A stretch of 64,000 nt of DNA, from NCBI GenBank assembly GCA_933228675.1, contig OW121742.1, positions 107,834,940-107,898,939 on the forward strand. The letters are read 5' to 3'. Below, one piece after another: positions 49,646 to 61,245 of the stretch. Origin of the DNA: Stomorhina lunata (lineage: Eukaryota > Arthropoda > Insecta > Diptera > Rhiniidae). Each line of letters begins with the position of its first letter. Within the stretch, counting starts at the first letter, position 1. The translations under genes and the position numbers were made by a program. The notes under the pieces were generated by a model, which was given only the letters and a program-made list of their open reading frames with translations, had not been told where the DNA came from and ran no database searches.

Positions 49646-49658
49646 CGGTCAATGACTT
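49646..49658 (+). promoter_or_regulatory. EcRE-like inverted repeat
   Basis: CGGTCAATGACTT contains GGTCA-A-TGAC, an inverted pair of nuclear-receptor half-sites with one-base spacing (IR-1). It matches the ecdysone-response consensus at 11 of 13 positions. The downstream CAAATGCA vaguely recalls M1. Confidence 0.35.
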
Positions 49659-50242
49659 TTGCAAATGCAAAAAAATAGTATAAAAACTATCATCATTTTT
49701 ATTTAGTTTTAAACTAAAACTGCATTTCTTTTCCTCTCTCCCCCCCTCACTCTATCACTCTCTATCATACTCCTCTCACTAGAGTATACTTCTAGGGGAT
49801 TTTTCTAGATTTTTTTGTTTGTTTGAGTTAAAAATTATTCTATGAACTCCTCTTTTTTTCTTGCTAATATTCTAAATGTGGTTATGTGTAAGTTAGAGTT
49901 AATGTGTGTGTATGTAAGTGTTTCTTTGAGGTATATGTGTGAGTGTGTGTGTTTATGTGCAATTTATAAGGTTATTGGCTTCTTTAACTTGATTGCATGT
50001 TAGCAAAAAAAAAAACACTAAAAAAAGCTTGTAACTCTTCTTCATTTCTCTCTAAAGTGCAAAGCACTTTTTCCTGTATTTAATTCTAATTCTAATATTT
50101 TCCTAATATCACACGAAGAGGAATTTATTTATATAAATTAGGAAAAACTTAAAATTCTTTAAAATAATACCCAAATTATCTCTTAAAAAAGACTTTAAGT
50201 TAATATTGATTTAAAAAAAAGAATACTCTATAATTACCAAAG

Positions 50243-51245
50243 TTTTCTAGTTTTTTATAGAAAAAATTGATCAGTGATCAAGTTTTTATAGAAAAAGTTG
50301 ATCAGTGATCAAGTTTTTATAGAAAAAGTTGATCAGTGATCAAGTTTTTATAGAAAAAGTTGATCAGTGATCAAGTTTTTATAGAAAAAGTTGATCAGTG
50401 ATCAAGTTTTTATAGAAAAAGTTGATCAGTGATCAAGTTTTTTTTTAGAAAAAGTTGATCAATGATCAAGTTTTTTTTAGAAAAAGTTGATCAATGAACA
50501 AGTTTTTATACAAAAAGTTGATCAATAAACAAGTTTTTATACAAAAAGTTGATCAATGAACAAGTTTTTATAGAAAAAGTCGATCAGTGATCAAGTTTTT
50601 ATAGGAAAAGTTGATCAGTGATCAAGTTTTTATAGAAAAAGTTGATCAGTGATCAAGTTTTTTTTAGAAAAAGTTGATCCGTGATCAAGTTTTTTTTAGA
50701 AAAAGTTGATCAATGAACAAGTTTTTATACAAAAAGTTGATCAATAAACAAGTTTTTATACAAAAAGTTGATCAATGAACAAGTTTTTATAGAAAAAGTT
50801 GATCAGTGATCAAGTTTTTATAGAAAAAGTTGATCAGTGATCAAGTTTTTATAGAAAAAGTTGATCAGTGATCAAGTTTTTATAGAAAAAGTTGATCAGT
50901 GATCAAGCTTTTATAAAAAAAGTGGATCACTGATCAAGTTTTAATAGAAAAAGTGGATCACTGATCAAGTTTTTATAGAAAAAGTTGATCAGTGATGCAG
51001 GTTTTTATAGAAAAAGTTGATCACTGATCAAGTTTCTATAGAAAAATTTGATCAGTGATCAAGTTTTTATGGAAAAAGTTGATCAATGATCAAGTTTTTA
51101 TAGAAAAAGTTGATCAATGATCAAGTTTTTATAGAAAAAGTTGATTAATGATCAAGTTTTTATAGAAAAAGTTGATAAACTTTTTCTGTAAAAACTTGTT
51201 CACTGATCAACTTTTTCTATAAAAATTTGATTTTGATATTTCATC
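50243..51245 (-). repeat. 31-bp minisatellite array H (GATC type)
   Basis: About 32 units of AAAAAGTTGATCAGTGATC then AAGTTTTTATAG. Each contains TTGATCAGTGATCAA, a 15-base inverted repeat with one central base. Around 51170-51185 the orientation flips (AAAAAGTTGATAAACTTTTT) and the last two units read plus. The variant trio with TGAACAAG/TAAACAAG/TGAACAAG is present twice about 219 bp apart (7 units). Confidence 0.92.
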
Positions 51246-51295
51246 ACTGATCAAACTTTTTATTATAAATTTTTATTTTTTTAATTAATTTAATT

Positions 51296-51324
51296 TTTTT
51301 TTAATTCTTTTCTTGCAGGTACGT
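51296..51324 (+). promoter_or_regulatory. Eip75B: Recursive-splicing (ratchet) site in E75 intron 2
   Basis: A T-rich tract leads to TTCTTTTCTTGCAG (ending 51318), immediately followed by GTACGT (51319). This is a strong 3' splice site fused to a 5' splice site, the form Drosophila uses to remove very long introns stepwise without leaving an exon. The intron is at least 36.7 kb and the site is 24 kb from its donor, within the usual setting. It is the only CAG|GTA with a good pyrimidine tract that I found in either intron. It sits in a 220-bp gap between two satellite arrays. Confidence 0.6.
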
Positions 51325-51409
51325 ACTCCCTTAATTGGTTAACAGAAGGTAACAGTTTTTATATAAATTCTAATGATTTTATACCAAAAATGCTTGAAAT
51401 TGAAATCAG
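51319..51409 (+). other. Cryptic recursive-splicing exon, 91 nt
   Basis: Downstream of the ratchet acceptor are two further donors: AAG|GTAACA (exon to 51348) and CAG|GTAAGG (exon to 51409, strong). Short cryptic exons of this kind help define ratchet sites in Drosophila. If retained after the zinc-finger exon (phase 0), it reads VRTPLIG then stop, giving a protein truncated after finger I. In another frame it is open throughout (TYSLNWLTEGNSFYINSNDF near its start), but that frame does not rejoin E75 in phase. It is therefore more likely a poison exon than a coding one. Confidence 0.4.
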
Positions 51410-51469
51410 GTAAGGATGTTTCATAGAAGATCAATACCGACTTTTTGACACCCTTCAATACTAAGTTCA

Positions 51470-52880
51470 AATATCATAATAAGAAATTTTTGAAAATTTT
51501 TTATATAAATAAGAAATTTTTGAAAATTTTTTATATAAATAAGAAATTTTGGAAAAATTTCCTATAAAAATAAGAAATTTTTGAAATATTTCCTTAAAAA
51601 TAAGAAATTTTTGAAAAATTTCCTATAAAAATAAGAAATTTTTGAAAAATTTCCTATAGAATAAAAAATTTTTGAAATATTTTATATAAAAATAAGAAAT
51701 TTTTGAAAATTTTCTTCTAAAAAAATAAGAAATTTTGAAAATTTTCTTATAAAAATAAAAAATTTTTGAAAAATTTCTTATAAAAATAAGAAACTTTCGA
51801 AAAATTTCCTATAAAAATAAGAAATTTTTGAAAAATTTCCTATAGAATAAAAAATTTTTGAAATATTTTATATAAAAATAAGAAATTTTTGAAAATTTTC
51901 TTCTAAAAAAATAAGAAATTTTGAAAATTTTCTTATAAAAATAAAAAATTTTTGAAAAATTTCTTATAAAAATAAGAAACTTTGGAAAAATTTCCTATAA
52001 ATTTTTGAAAAATTTCTTATAAAAAATTAAAAAATAAAAATATGTTAGAAAATTTTCTTCAAAAATTAAGAAATTTTTAAAAAATATTTTTAAAAAATAA
52101 GAAATTTTTGAAAAAATTCCCGTAAAATTAAGAATTTTTGAAGAATTTCGTATAAAAATAAGAAACTTTTGAAAAATTTACTATAATTTTTTGAAAAATT
52201 TCCTATCAAAAATTAAAAAATAAAAATATATTTGAAAATTTTCTTCAAAAATTAAGAAATTTTTAAAAAATATTTTTAAAAAATAAGAAATTTTTAAAAA
52301 ATTTCCCGTAGACTAAGAATTTTTGAAAAATTTTGTATAAAAATAAGAAATTTTTGAAAAATTAAAAAAAATAAGAAATTTTTGAAAAATTTATTGAAAA
52401 AATATAAATTTTTGAAAATTTTCTTAAAAAAATAAGAAATTTTTGAAAAATTTCTTATGAAAATAAGAAATTTTTGAAAAATTTCTTGAAAAAACAAGAA
52501 GTTTTTTAATTTTTTTTTTATATTTTTTAATGAGTAATTATTTCAAAATTTCTTATAAAATCATACAATTTTTGAAAATCTTATAAAAATAAGAAATTTC
52601 TATTTTTATTTTAAAGAAAAAAATAAGAAATTTTTGAAAATTTTCTTAAAAAATAAGAAATTTTTGAAAATTTTCTTAAAAAATAGGAAATTTTTGAAAA
52701 ATTTCTTAAAAAATAAGAAATTTTTGAAAAATTTCTTAAAAAATAAGAAATTTTTTAAAAATTTCTTAAAAAATAAGAAATTTTTGAAAATTTTCCTATA
52801 AAAATTTGAAAATTTTGAAAAATTTCCTATAAAAGTTGGAACATTTTTAAAAAATTTTCTATAAGATTTAGAAAATTTTC
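51470..52880. repeat. 31-bp minisatellite array I (AAATTTTTGAAAAATTT type)
   Basis: Units read AATAAGAAATTTTTGAAAAA then TTTCCTATAAA, period 30-31 bp. The inverted core is AAATTTTTGAAAAATTT (17 bases, single central base). A six-unit block is duplicated: TCCTATAGAATAAAA at 51652 and 51838 are 186 bp apart. Open frames on the minus strand (52294-52497 and 52606-52980) are Phe/Lys repeats created by the array. Confidence 0.88.
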
Positions 52881-54268
52881 TCATAATTTTAGAGCTTAGT
52901 GACAAATCACTTGGTTTTAATATGTTTTTTTCCAAATCTTGTTGTATTTTTTTTTTTTTTTTTTTTGAACAAAATGTCATTATAAATTTTTGTTTAAAAT
53001 TTATTTTTATCGTTTTTTTTTTGTCTTACTACCCAAAAACCTTTTTTTGTTCAAAACACCTCTTTTTAACGCCTGTCATAATCAATTTTGTTCGTTTTTC
53101 AACAAAATTAAAATAGAATGTCACTTTATGTTCAAGTCATGTGAAACAATTTTAACCTAAATTTTGAGAGTTTTTTTTCAAATCAAAAATCTTTTTTTTT
53201 TTCGGTTGAATACAAAATTTAATAATGTTTAGCAAAAATGTAAAGGCAATAAATAAAAATTAAATAAAAATTAAGCAAAAAGTTTTTTTTTATGTAGAAC
53301 TAGACTAATATGTAAAACGGCATTAAGGCCTTAATATAAATTGAAAAATTTTCGTTAGTTTGTTCACAAAGATTATAGAATAGAATAGCCTTCAAAATAA
53401 ACGTCTTGTTAACTGGTACAATCACCCAAAAAAAAAAAAAAAAAAAGACAGACTGAAATAAACAATCAATAACCTCCACTTGAATTCAATAGAATTGACT
53501 TGACTAATGCTCACAAACTGACAGACAGACGGATGGACGGACGTAAAGACAGACATTTAAAAGGACGGACATACCCCAAGTTATTGACTCAAAATCTCAT
53601 TTTATTGCAAATTTTCTAAATAAATTTTAAACAAAACGTCTTAAATACAATTTTTTTAATTCTGTGAAAAAAAAATGTTTTTTTCAAAAAAACTAAAACG
53701 TGACTTTAGCTCTAGAATTGGGTGCGTCTAAAATGGAAAAATTCTGTAAAATTTATAACAAAAAAAAAAAACTCAAACTATGATATTTTCAAATTTACAA
53801 TTGATTTAGATTTTTCAAAGACTTTTGTCTTCTAGTTTTTTTTTCAAACATTTACAAAAAAATTTGCATTTTTGACGGCACCATTGCGATTTTTTTTTTT
53901 CGTAAACGTAACGAGCTAAAATAAATTTAATTTAATTTACTTAAGAAAAATATCTAAAACACAATCATTTATACTTTTATACTTACGACTGACTACATTT
54001 GCTTTAGCTTTCAAATTTAAATTTCAAGATTTTTTCTTGTTTCTGTTTTCCAAGTCTAGAGAATTGTGCATAAAATTGAATGCAGTAAGAACATGTGTAT
54101 AATATAATGATTTAGAAGTCAACTACCGCAGAAATCATTCACCTCAAAAGAGTTCATAAGCTTTTTTTTTTTTTGAAAAAGCAAAAAAACACAACTAGAG
54201 ACGAAAAACTTAAAATTTAAAGAAAAATTCCAAAAATCCAACAGAAATTTCATCATAAGATCAAAACT
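52881..54268. other. Spacer
   Basis: T-rich and A-rich DNA with GACAGACAGACGGATGGACG simple sequence at about 53520-53575. No gene is recognised. Confidence 0.45.
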
Positions 54269-55790
54269 ATGATCATTTTAAATAAATCTTGATGAGTGCA
54301 AAACTTGATTAATGATCAAAGCTTTTTATCAAAACTTGATCAATGATCAAAGTTTTCTATAGAAACCTGATCACTGATCAAAAGTTTTCTATAAATTTAT
54401 GATCACTCATCATAATTTTCTACAAATTATTGATGACTGATCAAAGTTTTTCATAAAATTGTGATCAATGATAAATATTTCTTTTAAACTGCGATCACTG
54501 ATCTAAGTAAAACTATGATCACTGATACAAGTTTTTCATGAAACTGCGATCATTAATCAAAGTTTTCTATAAAAACTTGATCAATGATCAAAGTTTTCTT
54601 AAAAAACTTGATCAATGATCAAAGTTTACTATAAAAACTTGATCAATAATCAAAATTTTTTTGATCACTGATCAAAGTTTTTTTATAAAAACTTGATCAG
54701 TGATCAACTATTTCTATAAAAACTTGATCAGTGATCAACCTTTTCTATAAAAACTTGATCAGTGATCAAGTTTTTCTATAAAAACTTGATCACAGATCAA
54801 CTTTTTCTATAAAAACTTGATCACTGATCAAATTTTTCTATAAAAACTTGATCACAGATCAACTTTTTCTATAAAAACTTGATAACTGATCGAATTTTTC
54901 TATAAAAACTTGATCACACATCAACTTCTCTATAAAAACTAGATCACTGATCAAATTTTTATAAAAAAACTTGATCACTGATCAACTTTTTCTATAAAAA
55001 CTTGATCTCTGATCGACCTTTTCTACAAAAACTTGATCACTGATCAAATTTTTCTATAAAAACTAGATCACTGATCAACTTTTTCTATAAAAACTAGATC
55101 ACTGATCAAATTTTTCAATAAAAACTTGATCACTGATCAATTTTTTCTATAAAAACTTGATCACTGATCAAATTTTTCTATAAAAACTTGATCACTGATA
55201 AAATTTTTCAATAAAAACTTGATCACTGATCAAATTTTTCTATAAAAACTTGATCACTGATCAAATTTTCTATTAAAACTTGATCACTGATAAAATTTTT
55301 CTTCAAAAACTTGATCACTGATCAAATTTTTTTATAAAAACTTGATCATTGATCAAATTTTTCTATATAAACTTGATCACTGATCAACTTTTTCTATTAA
55401 AATTTGATCACTGATCAACTTTTGCTATAAAAACATGATCACTGATCAACTTTTACTATAAAAACTTGATCACTGATCAACTTTTTCTATAAAAACTTGA
55501 TCACTGATCAACTTTTTCTATAAAAACTTGATCACTGATCAACTTTTTCTATAAAAACTTGATCACTGATCAACTTTTTCTATAAAAACTTGGTCACTGA
55601 TCAACATTTTCTATAAAAGCTTGATCACTGATCAACTTTTTTTTTATAAAATTTTGATCAAATTTTTCTAAAAAATTTGTATCATTGATCAAATTTATAT
55701 AAAAAATTGTGATTAATGATCAAATTTTAGTATAAAATTTCGATCAATGATCAAATTTTTCTAAAAATAATTAATTAAATTTTAGCAGAA
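54269..55790 (+). repeat. 31-bp minisatellite array J (GATC type)
   Basis: About 45 units of CTATAAAAACTTGATCACTG then ATCAACTTTTT, the reverse complement of array H. The best-conserved part is 55400-55600. The IR core is TTGATCACTGATCAA. Units at the left edge are strongly diverged. Confidence 0.92.
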
Positions 55791-56815
55791 TTTGATCACT
55801 GATCAAAATTTTTTAGAAAAATTTGATCATTGATCAAAATTTTTTAGAAAAATTTGATCATTGATCAAAATTTTTTTAGAAAAATTTGATCATTGATCAA
55901 AATTTTTTAGAAAAATTTGATTATTGATCAAAATTTTTTAGAAAAATTTGATCATTGATCAAAATTTTTTAGAAAAATTTGATCATTGATCAAAATTTTT
56001 TAGAAAAATTCGATCATTGATCAAAATTTTTTAGAAAATTTTGATCATTGATCAAAATTTTTTAGAAAAATTTGATCATTGATCAAAATTTTTTAGAAAA
56101 ATTTGGTCATTGATCAAAATTTTTTAGAAAAATTTGATCATTGATCAAAATTTTTTAGAAAAATTTGATCATTGATCAAAATTTTTTAGAAAAATTTGAT
56201 CATTGATCAAAATTTTTTAGAAAAATTTGATCATTGATCAAAATTTTTTAGAAAAATTTGATCATTGATCAAAATTTTTTAGAAAAATTTGATCATTGTT
56301 TAACATTTGTTAGAAAAATATGATTATTGATAAAAATTTTTTAGAAAAATTTGATCATTGTTTAAAATTTTTTTGAAAAATTTGATCATTGTTTAAAATT
56401 TTTTAGAAAAATTTGATCATTGTTTAAAATTTTTTAGAAAAATTTGATCATTGATCAAAATTTTTTAGAAAAATTTGATCATTGATCAAAATTTTTTAGA
56501 AAAATTTGATCATTGATCAAAATTTTTTAGAAAAATTTGATCATTGTTTAAAACTTTTTAGAAAAATTTGATCATTTATCAAAATTTTTTAGAAAAATTT
56601 CATCATTGATCAAAATTTTTTAGAAAAATTTCATCATTGATCAAAATTTTTTAGAAAAATTTATCAAAATTTTTTAGAAAAAATTTGATCATTGATCAAA
56701 ATTTTTTAGAAAAATTTGATCATTTATCAACATTTTTTAGAAAAATTTCATCATTAATCAAAATTTTTTATAAAAATTTGATCATTGATCAAAATTTTTT
56801 AGCAAAATTTACGGC
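55791..56815 (-). repeat. 31-bp minisatellite array K (GATC type)
   Basis: About 33 units of TTTTTTAGAAAAATTTG then ATCATTGATCAAAA. This is the reverse complement of array L. The core is TTGATCATTGATCAA. Several units have GATCATTGTTTAAAA, losing one arm. Confidence 0.93.
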
Positions 56816-58688
56816 TCTTATCGAAACCTGATCATATAGGGTTTGGAGCTATATTTTCTTAAAATGGGGAGATATTGGTACTTAAACTTTTAAAAATTGT
56901 GACGAAAGTGATTTAATGGCAAATATTGAACATTATCTAAAAAGCCAAGATCACTATTGAAATTTTTCCAATAAAATCTTATACTTAATTATTAAGTTAT
57001 TACGACTCTTTAGAATTTTCCATTTTCTTTGAAATTCTTGATTGCAACAAAATTTGATTGCATTTTTTTGCAATCAAATTTTAACTGTTACATTTAAACG
57101 TGCTTTAATGTCCAGATCTAAACGTGGGTTAATCTATAGCAATTTCTAGCAAATACCTTCTACTCTCTATTTAGCATAAGCTCCGGTCTCTCAGCTAAAT
57201 CGAAAGAAAACTGTAAATCAGCAAAAATATTTTAAAGCAAAGCCAGAAGGCATCAGCAAGAAAATTGTGAAAAAGTGACCGTTGTTTGGAAAATGCTTTG
57301 AAAAATGAAAAAAAAAATCTAAAAATTTTTACGCATATTTTTTTTTGGTTTCTTTGGATTTTACAGTAACGTTTTTTTTTGTTTGTTCGAATAGAGGGGC
57401 ACCACCAACACCAAGACTTTGGCCATTGAAGCCGCCTTACAAGGAGCCATTTGTCGCCACTAGCTTCGAGATAGCAGCAATGCCGCCACAAACTTTTGCC
57501 ATTCGCTGCATAATAATTACGCAATCGTATAGTGAGTTTTATGCGTAAAAGCGAGTGTGTGTGTGTGTGTGTGTAATACACTTAGCTTCACACTCACATA
57601 CATACTTTAGTTATTTATTCTTTATTAATATGCTTTTGATTATAGCAGTTCATTTTGGTTGCTAATGACTGAAAATTTTATTAAAATAGTATTTTTCTTT
57701 TAGTTTTTTTATGATATTTCTATTCCTTCTATATTTAGAGTTAAATGTATGGATTATATCAAAACTAAATGCCATAGAAAAAATATTAAAAATGTTTTTT
57801 TGCTTCTACAACACTTCCGTCACATTTAATAAAACTTTAAAGCCCGCTATCCCCTAGGTTTAACCAAATGCAAGTCCCTTACATACATGATTAGCTTTTG
57901 ATAAGAGTCATAATTAAGGAATTTTGCGCTCCATGATTCATTTTTGCGCAAACTTAGAAATTTAAAAAAAATAAAGTTATATAATTTTTTGTTTAACTTT
58001 GCACCCCTTTATCCCCTTGCTGGAATAAAATCCCGGCTCCTTAGGTTCATAATTAGTGTTTACTAGAAGTTTCAATTAACCAACTTTGCGCTCTTTGATT
58101 AATTTTTGCCCCCAGCCAGAAATTTTTCATAATTAATGGACCCTATTTAAAAAAAATCATAAAAAATGTTTTTCCTTAAACAAAAATATTTGACCCATTT
58201 CTTGCGCAAAATCTTTCCACCTCAAAAGTGTAAAGAACTTAAATTAATTTCTAACAAGATTTTTGCTTAGTTTTCGGCTAAACACAACAAATATTTTTAG
58301 TCATTATAAAATTTTTAAAAATTAGAACACTTTTTGACTTCGTTAAAATATTATTAAGTTTTTCTATTTTAGCTAAGAAGTACTTCTATAAAGAGGATAT
58401 CTGTCTGTCTGACGGGGTATGGAAGAGGCGCGAGATTTCTAGCAGAACTGATGCCAAAAAAGTCAACTTAAAATTTATAATGACAAGCATGACGTTTAAT
58501 GAATTTTGTGGCAAAAACGTTGCACAAAATTACTTTTAATTACCACTTAGATAAAAATAATTTATACAAACGGCAAAGGCAGGCAGGCAGACGGTAACAA
58601 GAAAACGCATGACATAGAGGATCTATCACCCTTTTAATAAGGTGATGAGCGAAAGAAAAAAATACATCTTTTTGAAAGACAGAAATTT
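56816..58688. other. Island between opposed arrays K and L
   Basis: Mixed AT-rich DNA holding the 49% G+C block at 57395-57531, a GTGTGTGTGTGTGTGTGTGT microsatellite at about 57554-57573, and GGCAGGCAGGCAGACGG at 58577. No recognised gene. Confidence 0.4.
57395..57531 (+). other. GC-rich candidate exon of unknown origin
   Basis: Hand count gives 67 G+C of 137 bases, far above the surrounding DNA. The left border is a T-rich tract ending GAATAG; the right border is followed by GTGAGT, a consensus donor. One frame is open throughout and begins GAPPTPRLWPLKPPYKEP. Entered in phase 0 from the zinc-finger exon it would instead read RGTTNTKTLAIEAALQGAIC and stop soon after. 137 nt is not a multiple of three, so inclusion between the two known E75 finger exons would break the frame. 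It also contains TTACGCAAT, a C/EBP-type site, so a conserved regulatory element is an alternative. Not recognised as any protein. Confidence 0.3.
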
Positions 58689-61245
58689 GGTTTAATGATC
58701 ATATTTTGCAATAAAATTTAAAACAATGACCAAATTTTTTTAGAAAATTTTGATCTAAGATCAAATTTTTTTTAGAAAATTTTAGTCAATGATCAAATTT
58801 TTCTAAAAAATTTTAGAAAAATTATCAAATTTTTCTAAAAAATTTTTATCAATGATCAAATTTTTCTAAAAAATTTTGATCAATGATCAAATATTTCTAA
58901 AAAATTTTGATCAATGATCAAATTTTTCTAAAAAATTTTGATCAATGATCAAATTTTTCTAAAAAATTTTGATCAATGATCAAATTTTTCTAAAAAATTT
59001 TTATCAATGATCAAATTTTTCTAAAAAATTTTGATCAATGATCAAATTTTTCTGAAAAATTTTGATCAATGATCAAATTTTTCTAAAAAATTTTGATCAA
59101 TGATCAAATTTTTCTAAAAAATTTTGATCAATGATCAAATTTTTCTAAAAAATTTTGATCAATGATCAAATTTTTCTAAAAAATTTTGATCAATGATCAA
59201 ATTTTTCTAAAAAATTTTGATCAATGATCAAATTTTTCTAAAAAATTTTGATCAATGATCAAATTTTTCTAAAAAATTTTGATCAATGATCAAATTTTTC
59301 TAAAAAATTTTGATCAATGATCAAATTTTTCTAAAAAATTTTGATCAATGATCAAATTTTTCTAAAAAATTTTGATCAATGATCAAATTTTTCTAAAAAA
59401 TTTTGATCAATGATCAAATTTTTCTAAAAAATTTTGATCAATGATCAAATTTTTCTAAAAAATTTTGATCAATGATCAAATTTTTCTAAAAAATTTTGAT
59501 CAATGATCAAATTTTTCTAAAAAATTTTGATCAATGATCAAATTTTTCTAAAAAATTTTGATCAATGATCAAATTTTTCTAAAAAATTTTGATCAATGAT
59601 CAAATTTTTCAAAAAAATTTAAAACAATGATCAAATTTTTTTAAAATTTTGAGCAATGATCAAATTTTTCTAAAAAATGTTGATCAATGATCAAATCTTT
59701 CTAAAATATCATTGATCAAATTTTTCTAAAAAATTTTAAACAATGATCAAATTTTTCTAAAAAATTTCTATTAATTATCATATTTTTCTAACAAATGTTA
59801 AACAATGATCAAATTTTTCTAAAAAATTTTGATCAATGATCAAATTTTTCTAAAAAATTTTGATCAATGATCAAATTTTTCTAAAAAATTTTGATCAATG
59901 ATCAAATTTCTCTAAAAAATTTTGATCAATGATAAAATTTTTCTAAAAAATTTTGATCAATGATCAAATTTTTCTAAAAAATTTTGATCAATGATCAAAT
60001 TTTTCTAAAAAATTTTGATCAATGATCAAATTTTTCTAAAAAATTTTGATCAATGATCAAATTTTTCTAAAAAATTTTGATCAATGATCAAATTTTTCTA
60101 AAAAATTTTGATCAATGATCAAATTTTTTTAAAATTTTGAGCAATGATCAAATTTTTCAAAAAAATTTTGATCAATGATCAAATTTTTCTAAACAATTTT
60201 GATCAATGATCAAATTTTTCTAAAAAATTTTGATCAATGATCAAATTTTTCTAAACAATTTTGATCAATGATCAACTTTTTCTAAAAAATTTTGATCAAT
60301 GATCAAATTTTTCTATAAATTTTTTTAAAGTTTTGATCAAGGATCAAATTTTTCTAAAAAATGTTGATCATTGACAAAATTTTTATAAAAAACATTGATC
60401 AATTATCAATTTTTTTCAAAAGATTTTGATCAATGATCAAATTTTTCTAAAAAATTTTTATCAATGATCAAATTTTACTAAAAAATTTTGATCACTAATC
60501 AAGTTTTTCTAAAAAATTTTGATCTTTGATCAAATTTTTCTAAAAAATTTAGATCATTGATCAAATTTTTCTAAAAAACTTTGATCATTGATCAAATTTT
60601 TCTAAAAAACTTTGATCATTGATCAAATTTTTCTAAAAAATGTTGATCATTGATCAAATTTTTCTAAAAAAAATTGATCATTGATCAAATTTTTCTAAAA
60701 AATTTTGATCATTGATCAAATTTTTCTAAAAAATTTGAAAATTTTTCTGAAAGATTTAGATTATTAACCAAATTTTTCTATAAAATTTGATCATTCAAAA
60801 AAATGTTGATCATTGATCAAATTTTTCTATGAAATTTTGATCATTAATCCAAATTTTCAAAAAAATGTTGATCATTGATCAAATTTTTCTAAAAAATTTT
60901 GATGATTGATCAAATTTTTCTAAAAAATTTTGATCATTGATCAAATTTTTCTGAAAAATTTTGATCATTGATCAAATTTTTCTAAAAAATTTTGATCATT
61001 GATCGAATTTTTCTAAAAAATTTTGATCATTAATCCAATTTTTCAAAAAAATGTTGATCATTGATCAAATTTTTCTAAAAAATTTTGATCATTGATCAAA
61101 TTTTTCTATTAAATTTTGATCATAGATAAAATTTTTCTTTAAAACTTTGATCTGTGATCAAAGTTTGCAAAAAAATTTTGATCAATGATCAAGTATTCTA
61201 TAAATTTTTGATAAGTAATCAAATTTCTTTTGAAAACCCTGATCA
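58689..61245 (+). repeat. 31-bp minisatellite array L (GATC type), longest array
   Basis: About 81 units of TTTTTCTAAAAAATTTTG then ATCAATGATCAAA. 58860-59610 is almost perfectly homogeneous. From about 60530 the central base changes (GATCATTGATC), forming a second block. Edges are diverged. The core is TTGATCAATGATCAA. Confidence 0.95.

Larger units (their letters stand above)
48626..50242. other. Island with EcRE-like sites and GAGA/CT tracts
   Basis: This is the richest-complexity stretch of the intron (about 49000-49640), with CTCTTCTCTCTCTTTCTTGC and GATAGAGAGAGAG tracts. Two ecdysone-response-like 13-mers are at 49096 and 49646. No coding exon is recognised on either strand. It may be an enhancer or an alternative promoter region. 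Confidence 0.4.

Noticed and set aside
51322..51409. Open frame in the cryptic exon as a fragment of a heat-shock-factor-type DNA-binding domain (W...GNSF pattern)
   Set aside because: Only a few residues match and the spacing to the next Phe is off by one; not enough for a family call.
52294..52980. Two minus-strand Phe/Lys-rich open frames
   Set aside because: They are produced by the AAATTTTTGAAAAATTT array.
57195..57581. 128-codon minus-strand open frame
   Set aside because: It starts in a CA microsatellite and ends in a Phe-rich tail; its middle is only the reverse of the GC-rich block.
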